A stretch of 64,000 nt of DNA, from the NCBI GenBank assembly GCA_039583875.1, contig CM077159.1, positions 105,301,295-105,365,294 of the forward strand. The letters run 5' to 3'. Each line of letters opens with the position of its first letter. The stretch's first letter is position 1. Below are positions 40,901-49,404 of this stretch, in pieces. The stretch is from Platanthera guangdongensis (lineage: Eukaryota > Streptophyta > Magnoliopsida > Asparagales > Orchidaceae). The translations under genes were made by a program, and so were the position numbers. The notes under the pieces were generated by a model, which worked only from the letters and a program-made list of their open reading frames with translations, did not search any database and was not told where the DNA came from.

Positions 40901-41281
40901 TGTTGAAGTTGGTGACCGGGCGCTCTTGCGGTTTGTCTTGGCGGGTTGAAGACCGCGCGGTCTGGCGGTTTGTCTCAGTCGGCTTGGAGACCGGGCGGTC
41001 TGGCGGTCTACCCTGGCAGTCTCTCTTCCTCTCTGGTGGTAGCCGTGCGGTTAGCCCTGCTGTCTAACCGCGCAGCTTGTGCGGTTTGTTTTGTATAGTC
41101 CGCCTGTCCTGTAAATTATAGTCCCACATCTCTTATTTATATTCTCTCATCTATCCTCCATTCTATATAAAGGAGGGCATACCTTTGTAATAGATATCTT
41201 TTTTGGATAATAAAATTTCAATTATTCAAAAGTTTATTCGCTTGTTCTCTACTTTTCGCTTCTTGTCTCTACTTTCTAACA
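40901..41281 (+). mobile_element. 5' LTR of the young Copia element
   Basis: TGTTGAAGTTGG to TTTCTAACA. The U3 contains AGACCGCGCGGTCT, a perfect palindrome, and other GCGGT motifs. TATA is in TTCTATATAAAGG (41161-41173) and a GGATAATAAAA signal lies near 41203-41213. Confidence 0.96.
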
Positions 41282-41293
41282 TGGTATCAGAGG
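41282..41293 (+). other. Primer-binding site, initiator tRNA-Met (young Copia)
   Basis: TGGTATCAGAGG directly follows the 5' LTR with no gap. Confidence 0.92.
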
Positions 41294-41996
41294 GCACGGT
41301 CATTTCCTCCTGATTCTGTGCGCCCTCTGTTGTTCGCGACCTGTTTTCCGCATTCTGCGACTTGATTCGCGGCTTGCCCTCTCTTCTATCCGCGCGGCTT
41401 GTTTCTATCCGCGCGGCTTGTTTCTGTCCGCCGCCCTGTTCGCGCGGCCTGCTTCTTCTTGGTTCTCTTCTCCCTCTACTCTTTGTCGCAGCGACCTGTT
41501 TCGTTGTCGCCGCGCTCCTTGTTCTTTCTTGCCTCTCCGACTTCCTAGTCGTTGCGGTCTGTCTCTGTCCGCGTGTCTTGTCTCTATACTCGCGGTTTGC
41601 TGCTGTGATCTGCCTGACCGTGCGGGTTGTTCCTTTTTCACCCGCATCTTGGTCGCGGTCACCTGCTCTTCTCTTCTCTTCTGTTCGCTTGGTCTTCTCA
41701 GTCCGCGCGACCTCTTCCCCGCTGGACCTTTGCCTGCTTTTTCGCCGCTTACTTCTTGTTGCCTTCTACCCGCTCCTGCTTGCTAGTCGCCTCGGCCTCA
41801 TCTTTGGCTGTGCGACTTGTTCTCCTCTGTTCGCCCGACCTTTTCAGGTCGTGCGACTTCTTTCCCTCTGCTTTGCTCGGCTTCTTGGAAGCGGCCTTCC
41901 TAGCCGCCCGACCTATTTTCTGGTCGCCCGGCTTGGTGCTCTATTCTCTTCTCGCGGCTTGTTCTTCTCGTCGCGGTTTGCTACTCTCTTGCTTCC
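41294..41996 (+). repeat. C/T-rich leader of degenerate GCGGCTTG units in place of gag
   Basis: The segment repeats variants of 'cgcggcttgtttct' and 'tccgcgcg' roughly every 20-30 bases, for example at 41391, 41407, 41437, 41593 and 41955. The same GCGG(C/T)(C/T)TG word is frequent in the LTR. A 233-codon frame (41362-42063) encodes only Leu/Ser/Pro/Cys-rich low-complexity sequence. No gag core or CCHC knuckle is seen in any frame. Confidence 0.65.
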
Positions 41997-44900
41997 ATGG
42001 CTTTCCTCTCCTCCAGCCTGTCCGCCTCCGTGGTCACCTCTTCTGGTAGTGCTCATGTTGTGACTCGCGGACAATGGCTCATCGACTCTGGTGCAACAAA
42101 TCATATGACAGGCAACCCTCAATGTTTCTCTCTTCTTGACACACAGGCTCAGTTGCCCCCGGTCATTGTCGCTGATGGATCTCCCTCCCCGGTCCATGGG
42201 ACGGGCATGGTTCCAGTATCTCCATCTCTCTGCTTGGCTGATACCCTCTATGTTCCCAAGTTTCCGTGCAATTTATTATCGGTTACTTCTTTATGCAAGC
42301 AACTACGGTGTTCTGTCACATTCACCCCTACCTCTTGTGCTTTTCAGGATCCGGACTCCCAACGGACGATTGCTACCGGGACTGAGAGTGGTGGCCTCTA
42401 CTTCCTCGACAACGTTTCTGCTCTATCCGCCTTCTCCTCCTCCTCTACAGATCTTCTCCAATGGCATCTTCGCCTTGGACATGCTCCTCCCCGCATTCTA
42501 CGACAGCTCCTGCCGCACCTCCCTCCTCATCATCCTCCTCTAAACTGTGATGCATGTCAACTTGGTAAACATCACCGCTCCTCCTTCCCACCAACGCAAA
42601 GTCGGGGCTCTTCCCGTCCCTTCGACCTCGTTCACTCTGACATATGGGGTCCCGCTCCTACCCTCACCATAGGTCGGGGCAGTTCCTATTTTGTCACCTT
42701 CATTGATGATTTCTCTCGGTCTACGTGGGTATATCTTCTTACAGATCGCTCCGAGTTGTTTTCTGTTTGGACCTCCTTTTATTCGATGGTTAAAACTCAG
42801 TTTGCTACGTCTATTAAAATCCTTCATTCTGACAATGCTAAGGAGTATCTTAGCCACGACTTCTCCTCCTTTTGCACTCACCATGGTGTTATTCGTCAAA
42901 CCAGTTGTGTCTACACTTCCCAACAAAATGGGGTGGCGGAACACAAAAACCGTCACCTCCTTGATGTCGCTCGCACTATGATGACTCAAATGCTTGTTCC
43001 TCGCTCCTATTGGGGCTATGCTGTCCTTCTCTCCTGCTATCTCATCAATCGCCTTCCCTCCACCGTTCTCCACGGTGCTACCCCCTTCTCCATTCTTTAT
43101 ACGGACAAGGATCCCTTTCCTCTTCCTCTACACATCTTTGGGTGCACCGCTTTTGTGCACTCTCCCGCTGCCACCCGTGATAAACTCTCACCCCGTGCCA
43201 CCAAATGTGTCTTTCTGGGCTACTCTCCCACTCAGAAAGGCTATTGTTGCTTTGACCCTGTTACCCGCAAGCAATTTGTCTCTGCGGATGTCACCTTCTT
43301 TGCCAATGCATCTTACTTCTCTCCCGCTTCCTCTTCTCCTCCTCCTGCTCCTACTTCTCATACCAACTCATCCCTTCCCTCTGCTCCCACTGAGGTTCCG
43401 TCCTCTCCACCCACTCCACCGTCTTCCCCATCCTCCTCATCTCCACCCTCTACTCCGCTTTCTCCCTCCACTCCGCTGCCATCTCTCTCTACTCCCAGGC
43501 CAGCTCTCTCCACCACGGATACTCCGGATACTGAGGCACCTGCTGACCTGGATCTCCCGATTGCTCTTCGCAAAGGTGTTCGGGCTTGTACCCACCATCC
43601 TCTTGCTGCGGTTGTTTCCTACGATCGCCTTACCCCTGCTCGCCGAGCCTTTGCCCTAGCTATCTCGGCCACTACCACCCCCCGTTCCTACCAGGAGGCC
43701 CTTACTATTCCTCACTGGAAAGTTGCCATGGATGAGGAGATTGCTACTCTCACTGAACGGGGTACCTGGACCCTTGTTCCGCCTCCTTTCGGCACCGATG
43801 TTGTTGGTTGTCGCTGGGTCTTCGTGGTGAAGTTTCTCCCGGATGGCAGTGTGGATCGTTATAAGGCTCGCCTGGTTGCCAAGGGTTTTACCCAAACTTA
43901 TGGGGTTGATTACTTTGACACTTTCTCGCCCGTGGCTCGCCTCAGCACTATTCGGGTTCTTCTCTCTGTCGCTGTCAACAGGGATTGGCCCATCTCGCAG
44001 CTAGATGTTAAGAATGCCTTCCTCTATGGAGATCTGCAGGAAGCTGTTTACATGGAGCAACCTCCTGGGTATGTTGCTCAGGGGGAGACATGGGTATGCC
44101 GGCTAAAGAAGGCTATCTATGGCCTCAAGCAGAGTCCTCGTGCCTGGTTTGACAAGTTCAGTGGCATTGTTGCGGCCATTGGTTTTACACGAAGCTCAGC
44201 AGATCACTCCTTGTTTGTTCGGAAAACCGCCTCTGGTCTTGTTGTTCTTGCGGTTTATGTTGATGACATTCTTCTTACTGGCGATGACCAGGATGGGATA
44301 CTGATGACCAAGAAACACCTTCGTCAACATCTGGTTACAAAGGATATGGGCTCCCCGAAATACTTTCTGGGGATTGAAATCTCTAGAAAGCCCAACTCCA
44401 TGGTCCTTTCACAATGGAAGTATGCTCTTGATCTTTTAAAGGATGCAGGACTCACTGGTGCTAAACCTGCACGTTGTCCTATGACTGCTGGAGAAGACAA
44501 AACTTGGACAGATGACTCACCTCTTCTCTCTGATCTTACGAGATACCGGCGTCTGGTGGGCAAGCTCATATATCTCACGGTAACCAGACCCGACATCTCC
44601 TATGCTGTTGGCAAGGTGAGCCAGTTCATGCAAGCTCCGAGGGAGTGTCATCTACAATCTGCTCTGAGGATATTAGAGTATATTAAAGCTGCTCCAGGGA
44701 AAGGACTCCTATTTCAGAAGAATGGTCACCTAAGGGTTGAAGCTTACTCTGATTCAAGCTATGCGGATGACAAAGGGGACCGCAAATCGACTTCAGGTTT
44801 CTGCACATTTGTTGGAGGCAATCTTGTGAGTTGGAAGAGCAAGAAACAGTCTGTCGTTTCCAGGTCTAGTGCAGAGGCTGAATATCGTAGCATGGCATCG

Positions 44901-45212
44901 ACTACATGTGAGTTGAAGTGGTTGCGGGCTCTCATGCTTGACTTAGGAGAGGTTTACAACTATCCTCTTCCTATGTTCTGTGACAATAAGGCCGCGATAC
45001 ACATTTCCAAAAATCCGGTCTTTCATGAGAGAACAAAACACATAGAAGTCGTCTGTCATTTTATTCGAGAAGAAATATTGAAGAAACAGATTTGCACTCC
45101 ATTTGTCACATCCGACAACGAGTTGGCAGACGTCTTCACCAAGCCAGTGTCCGCTTCCTTTTTCCACATCTGTGACAAGCTGGGCATGATCGATATATAT
45201 GCTCCAGCTTGA
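41997..45212 (+). CDS. Intact Copia pol: protease-integrase-RT-RNase H, 1071 residues
   Basis: The ATG opens a short Ser-rich lead (MAFLSSSLSA) and reaches the protease motif WLIDSGATNHMTG by residue 27. The pre-integrase zinc segment has WHLRLGHAPPRIL and CDACQLGKHHRSSF. The integrase has D in HSDIWGPAPT, D in LHSDNAKEYL and E in GVAEHKNRHL. A Pro/Ser-rich linker (about residues 440-525) follows. RT begins near 588 (GTWTLVPPPFG) with the catalytic YVDDILLTGDD near 754. RNase H is near 915 (AYSDSSYADDKGDRKSTSGF), ending DVFTKPVSASFFH. No stops or shifts: potentially active enzymes. Without gag it would need particle protein from a relative. Confidence 0.95.
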   Translation: MAFLSSSLSASVVTSSGSAHVVTRGQWLIDSGATNHMTGNPQCFSLLDTQAQLPPVIVADGSPSPVHGTGMVPVSPSLCLADTLYVPKFPCNLLSVTSLCKQLRCSVTFTPTSCAFQDPDSQRTIATGTESGGLYFLDNVSALSAFSSSSTDLLQWHLRLGHAPPRILRQLLPHLPPHHPPLNCDACQLGKHHRSSFPPTQSRGSSRPFDLVHSDIWGPAPTLTIGRGSSYFVTFIDDFSRSTWVYLLTDRSELFSVWTSFYSMVKTQFATSIKILHSDNAKEYLSHDFSSFCTHHGVIRQTSCVYTSQQNGVAEHKNRHLLDVARTMMTQMLVPRSYWGYAVLLSCYLINRLPSTVLHGATPFSILYTDKDPFPLPLHIFGCTAFVHSPAATRDKLSPRATKCVFLGYSPTQKGYCCFDPVTRKQFVSADVTFFANASYFSPASSSPPPAPTSHTNSSLPSAPTEVPSSPPTPPSSPSSSSPPSTPLSPSTPLPSLSTPRPALSTTDTPDTEAPADLDLPIALRKGVRACTHHPLAAVVSYDRLTPARRAFALAISATTTPRSYQEALTIPHWKVAMDEEIATLTERGTWTLVPPPFGTDVVGCRWVFVVKFLPDGSVDRYKARLVAKGFTQTYGVDYFDTFSPVARLSTIRVLLSVAVNRDWPISQLDVKNAFLYGDLQEAVYMEQPPGYVAQGETWVCRLKKAIYGLKQSPRAWFDKFSGIVAAIGFTRSSADHSLFVRKTASGLVVLAVYVDDILLTGDDQDGILMTKKHLRQHLVTKDMGSPKYFLGIEISRKPNSMVLSQWKYALDLLKDAGLTGAKPARCPMTAGEDKTWTDDSPLLSDLTRYRRLVGKLIYLTVTRPDISYAVGKVSQFMQAPRECHLQSALRILEYIKAAPGKGLLFQKNGHLRVEAYSDSSYADDKGDRKSTSGFCTFVGGNLVSWKSKKQSVVSRSSAEAEYRSMASTTCELKWLRALMLDLGEVYNYPLPMFCDNKAAIHISKNPVFHERTKHIEVVCHFIREEILKKQICTPFVTSDNELADVFTKPVSASFFHICDKLGMIDIYAPA

Positions 45213-45219
45213 GGGGGAG
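45211..45219 (+). other. Polypurine tract (young Copia)
   Basis: GAGGGGGAG directly before the 3' LTR and overlapping the end of the pol stop region; this is where plus-strand priming starts. Confidence 0.88.
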
Positions 45220-45600
45220 TGTTGAAGTTGGTGACCGGGCGCTCTTGCGGTTTGTCTTGGCGGGTTGAAGACCGCGCGGTCTGGCGGTTTGTCTCAGTCG
45301 GCTTGGAGACCGGGCGGTCTGGCGGTCTACCCTGGCAGTCTCTCTTCCTCTCTGGTGGTAGCCGTGCGGTTAGCCCTGTTGTCTAACCGCGCGGCCTGTG
45401 CGGTTTGTTTTGTATAGTCCGCCTGTCCTGTAAATTATAGTCCCACATCTCTTATTTGTATTCTCTCATCTCTCCTCCATTCTATATAAATGAGGGCATA
45501 CCTTTGTAATAGATATCTTTTTTGGATAATAAAATTTCAATTATTCAAAAGTTTATTCGCTTGTTCTCTACTTTTCGCTTCTTGTCTCTACTTTCTAACA
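45220..45600 (+). mobile_element. 3' LTR of the young Copia element
   Basis: 381 bp, identical in length to the 5' LTR. The six differences lie in the 'gccctg(c/t)tg', 'cgcg(c)(a/g)gc(t/c)tg', 'ttatt(t)(a/g)tat', 'catct(a/c)tcc' and 'ataaa(g/t)gagg' stretches; most are transitions. Confidence 0.96.
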
Positions 45601-45790
45601 TTACCCTTTCTTTCCAGATCCCAAAGATCTCTTTCCTGCATATGGGTAATTTCATGGAACCCAATTCCTTGTGATTCTCAGAAGAACCCATGTTTCTTGA
45701 TTTTCTTGAATTTCTTGAAACTGTGTTTTGTCTTATACTGAATCTGCCAAACAGGATCTCCTCAGACTGTTAGTCCTTTTTGAGGAACCT

Positions 45791-45803
45791 GGCTCTGATA
45801 CCA
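45791..45803 (-). other. Primer-binding site, initiator tRNA-Met (SIRE)
   Basis: The minus strand reads TGGTATCAGAGCC two bases inside the LTR edge at 45806. The SIRE leader (45601-45790, then 40888-40900) is split by the nested Copia. Confidence 0.9.
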
Positions 45804-45805
45804 CT

Positions 45806-47916
45806 TGAAAGATATGGTACCTAAACACCTAGATGGGGGGGGGGGGGTGAATAGGTGACCTAATCCTTTTCTAACTTTACTGGCAGCAAACAGTTTATTA
45901 TCACAGATTTTTAACTTTTGCACAACAATCACAAAGTATTCACAACATACACAGCACAATCACAACACAACACAGTGGTTTATAGTGGTTCCCCAAGATA
46001 TGGGTACATCCACTTTCCCCCTTCGCCTATCTAGCAGTGTACTAGATTCGGCCAAACTCCTCCACTGTCTCAGAACCCAAATTGGTTCCTACACCTCAGG
46101 CCCAAAGCCTTACAACTCAGCTTTATCCCAAAGCCTACACTCAGCCAATCAAGGCCTACACTCAGCCAACCAAGGCCTACACTCAGCCAACAAGGCCTAC
46201 ACTCAGAGATCTCTATCTCCTACACTCAGGCTAACAAGCCCTACCCTCAGCCTTTATAAATACAGGCTTACAAATCACTCAGATCCAAAGGATCCTACAA
46301 GTTAAAATGTATTACAAATAATAACTCTACAACTCAGAAATAAAAGAGGGGAGTTGAGAGTTTCTTGATGAGTTCTTAGAAGAACTCAGCTGGATTCACT
46401 CTGACTTAGCTTTCTTCAAAGCTTCTTGAGTAGAACTGAATAAGACTGAATCCTCCTGCAGTAGTTCCTTGACCTCTGCTACTTAAGATCCAGAATTGAA
46501 TCTGAATCCTTCTTCTCAGCCTAGTTCCAGAGGCTGATTTCTTGGAAGGAGCCCTCTCTCTCCAACTTCTTAGATCTGCACTTGGACTGCAAGATCTTCT
46601 TGTGTTGATTCTCTTGGTACCACTTTAATAATTTGTTTTTCAACAAACTAAACTTTTGAGCAATAATCTGATCCACAATTTCTGTAAACTGTAGATGCCT
46701 ATTTATAGGCCTTCTTCATGGTAACTGGCTGGTCCGGTCCATAACTGACTTCTGATATCTCTGACAGGTGCTGTAGACTGGATGGAACGGCAGCTATCAA
46801 GTCATCCAGTCATTTCTTGAAAATCTCTAACTGTCTGTAAGTGTCGAGACTTTCTGTCTTTAAGTGTCGACACTTATAGTCCAAGTGTCGACACATGTTG
46901 TGTAAGTGTCGACACAAGTCTACAAGGTGTCGACACATTTCCTTGTATGTCTCGACACAGATTCTTCTGCATGTGTCGACACTGAAATTGAGTGTCGACA
47001 CAAGTACTTGTTCTTCTAGCTTTTGCTGAATTCTTCTAAGTGTCGACACATCTCCTTTGTGTCGACACAACTTCTTGTGTTGAATCTGTCAAGTGTCGAC
47101 ACTGCTTCTTGATGTCGACACATAGTCTTCAATGTCGTTACTTGCTGAGTGTCGACACAGCTCCTTGTGTCGACACACCTTCTTCTTGTTGAGACTTCAG
47201 CTAAGTGTCGACATATTCCCTTAGTGTCGACACTTGTACTTAGAATATTTTTGTTGAACTTTCTGATCTTTGCTAAGTGTCGACACAGCTCCTTGGGTCG
47301 ACACTTTCTTCAGGTGTAGAGTCTTTAGCTGAGTGTCGACACATTGTGCTGGGTGTCGACACTTACTTCATGTGTTGACTCTTCTGGTTGTGTGTCGACA
47401 CATTGTGCTGGGTGTCGACACAATATTCAAGTGCTGACTCTTCTGTTGAGTGTCAACACATTGTTCTGAGTGTCGACACTTTAACTTAGTCTCTGCAGAC
47501 TTTTGCTGAGTGTCGACACAGCTCCAAGTGTCGACACTTTCTGGTGTAGACACAGCTTCACTGAGTGTCGACACAGCTCCTTGTGTCGACACTTTCTGTC
47601 TGCACTTTTCTTCACTGAGTGTCGACACAGCTCCTTGTGTCGACACTTTCTGTCTGGTGTCGACTCTGCATCCCAGGTGTCAACACAATGACTCCAAGTG
47701 TCAACACTGCTTGTCTGGGTGTCGACACAAGCTTTCTTGAGTGTCGACACTTTGCCTCTGGGTGTCGACACATGGACTTAGAAACTTTTTGCTTCAGTCC
47801 AGTGATTACTTAACCTGCACAAGTAAACTCAACATACATCAAATACATTATGATGTATATCATTGAGTTGGGTGAGGCTTCTTCAAATCAGGTTCATTTG
47901 ACCAATGTACCTAACA
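45806..47916 (-). mobile_element. 5' LTR of the SIRE element
   Basis: 2111 bp, the partner of 30050-32142. It has a G13 run at 45835-45847 and one additional 18-bp array unit near 47158-47175 (CAGCTCCTTGTGTCGACA). Several TGTCGACA cores that are intact here read TGTCAACA in the other LTR and vice versa, consistent with CG-to-TG/CA decay. Confidence 0.92.
46862..47773. repeat. TGTCGACA palindrome array (5' LTR copy)
   Basis: Counterpart of the array at 31085-31999, with the same order of spacers and one extra unit. The 18-bp length change shows that the array expands or contracts by whole units. Confidence 0.9.
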
Positions 47917-47921
47917 GGACC

Positions 47922-48183
47922 CAAGGGATACCCAAGAAAGCAGGCTTCCTGTGCTTTCCTGCTCCAGCTTTTAAGTGTTTTTTGAGGGTACCTTAGCTCG
48001 GCCTCTGGATAAGGAGAGGAAGCGCTCTGAGATCTTCCGGGTGTGTGGTGGGACCTCCCCGCCGAGTCCTTGGGTCGGTCTTTCCTTGTTTTCCGTTGTT
48101 TTGCTTGCATGAGTAAAGTAGGCGCGAGAACACCCATTCCCCAAGGGTCAAACTCCACAGGAGACCGATTTTTGGTTTCAACA
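47922..48183 (+). mobile_element. 5' LTR of the Tat element, second part
   Basis: It resumes 'caagggataccc' after the GGACC duplication and ends TTGGTTTCAACA, matching 57106-57372. With 29621-30049 it reconstitutes a 691-bp LTR. The following TTTTGGTGCGGTGAGCG (48184-48200) is in PBS position; I could not assign its tRNA. Confidence 0.9.
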
Positions 48184-48301
48184 TTTTGGTGCGGTGAGCG
48201 TGGAGCGTGGTTAGTGCGGAAAAGCTTCAGCGGGTTCGATGACGTGACAAGGATCTAACAGGCCGAACTCGCCGCCTCCCCTGCCTCTCGCCACAGTGGG
48301 G

Positions 48302-49400
48302 ATGTTTGAAGATTTCAGGAATGAGGTGCTGACCCTCGTCAAGTTCGCACTCGGCACGAGGGTTGAGTGCTTGACTCCAGCAGTCCAGATCGCGGATGCC
48401 CCTTCTTTGGTCGAGGACGCCCCCGGCAGGCGAGCTGGGAAGGAAGTGGCCGAGGAAGGCCGAGGGTGCGAGCTCCCCGACCGCGAGCTCTTCCCTGGCT
48501 CGGCCGGCCGAGGCCGGTTCGGAGATCTGGGCTCGCGAGACTCGCCAGCTCGCCCAGTGGGAGGAGGAAGCCCCTTCAGCGAGTTGGTCTCTTCAGCCCC
48601 AGTTCCAGATGGGTTCAGGGAACCCGAGATGTCATACTACACCGGGAAGGGAGACCCGATCCAGCATGTTCAATGGTTCGAGGATGTAGTCTTCATCCGA
48701 CAGATGTCGGATGGGTTCAAGTGCCTACTCTTCGCTATCACCCTCAGGGAGAAGGCAAGGGAATGGTTCCATCAGCTACTAGCCAGCTCCATCTACTGCT
48801 TCGAGGACCTGCGCGGGGGGTTCATGCTGAGGTTCACTACCTCAAAGAAGAGGAAGAAAGAGTCAGAGTCCCTGTTACACATCAAGCAGGGGGTGAACGA
48901 GACGTTGGGAAGCTACGTGGATTGGTTTCAGGAGTAGGTTACTCAGGTCCAAGAGATGCCGGGCCATAGTTTGATGATGGCCTTTACCCTGGGCCTGCAG
49001 TAGGGGTTCTTCAGAATGGAGCTGAAGAGAGTTCCCCCCTCTCCTACGAAGAGCTGATTGAGAGGGCAGCAATAGAAGTTGACGGGGAGGCGTCAAACCC
49101 AGAGTTTGCGCGGAAGCTGGCCAGGTGGGCCACAGAGGAGGAGGAGTCGAAGGGAGGAAGAGGACAGGAGGAAAGAAGAGGAGAGCCCCGACAGAGGGAG
49201 CAGAGGCAGCTCCAGTGGCAGCAGCAGCAGAGGTGGGGGTGTCAGGAGCCCGACCGTCGACTGGGCTAGAGGCCTGAGTGGAAGGGACAGGGGCCACAAA
49301 GGGGATACCACGGAAGGGATCGCTATCAAGGGGGGAAAGATCAGTTCCACCCCCCGGGCTAGAGGCAGGCCCAGTGGCCCCGACTCCCCGATCAAGAGGA
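48302..49400 (+). pseudogene. Gag of the Tat element, broken
   Basis: The ATG at 48302 opens MFEDFRNEVLTLVKFALG. The retrotransposon-gag core follows: YYTGKGDPIQHVQWFEDVVF, then AREWFHQLLASSIYCFEDL, then KQGVNETLGSYVDWFQE. An in-frame TAG at 48935-48937 and another near 49001 interrupt it. A shift near 49045 leads to SYEELIERAAIEVDGEASN in another frame, followed by a Glu/Arg/Gln-rich tail. The domain is recognisable but not translatable as one protein. Confidence 0.8.
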
Positions 49401-49404
49401 GGCT

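Larger units (their letters stand above)
40901..45600 (+). mobile_element. Young Ty1/Copia element with intact pol and no gag
   Basis: The LTRs (40901-41281 and 45220-45600) are 381 bp each and differ at six positions by eye (1.6%). The TSD TTACC is perfect (40896-40900 and 45601-45605). The PBS, PPT and one long pol frame are all intact. The 715 bases between PBS and pol contain no gag. Inserted in the SIRE leader, head-to-head with the host element's gag. Confidence 0.96.
30050..47916 (-). mobile_element. SIRE-lineage Copia retrotransposon with extra 3' ORFs, carrying a nested Copia element
   Basis: The LTRs at 30050-32142 and 45806-47916 share the TGAAAGATATGG and ACCAATGTACC(C/T)AACA ends. 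The TSD GGACC is perfect (30045-30049 and 47917-47921). The PBS and PPT are correctly placed for the minus strand. Without the nested element it is about 13.2 kb. Gag with knuckles, Copia-order pol and a further long coding region between pol and the 3' LTR place it in the SIRE/Maximus group, known for envelope-like extra ORFs. The LTRs differ at about 35 sites by eye (about 1.7%) plus one 18-bp repeat-unit indel. Several one-base lesions make it defective. Confidence 0.92.

Noticed and set aside
41997..42060. The start of the Copia pol as the end of a full gag-pol polyprotein
   Set aside because: No gag core or zinc knuckle exists upstream in any frame, and the 5' LTR and PBS lie only 715 bases away.
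41362..42063. A 233-codon Leu/Cys-rich ORF that looks like a membrane protein
   Set aside because: It arises from the C/T-rich degenerate repeats of the Copia leader, overlaps the pol start in another frame, and shows no conserved motif.
43358..43659. Several Pro/Ser/Leu-rich ORFs overlapping the Copia pol linker
   Set aside because: They are shadows of the Pro/Ser-rich linker coding sequence in other frames.
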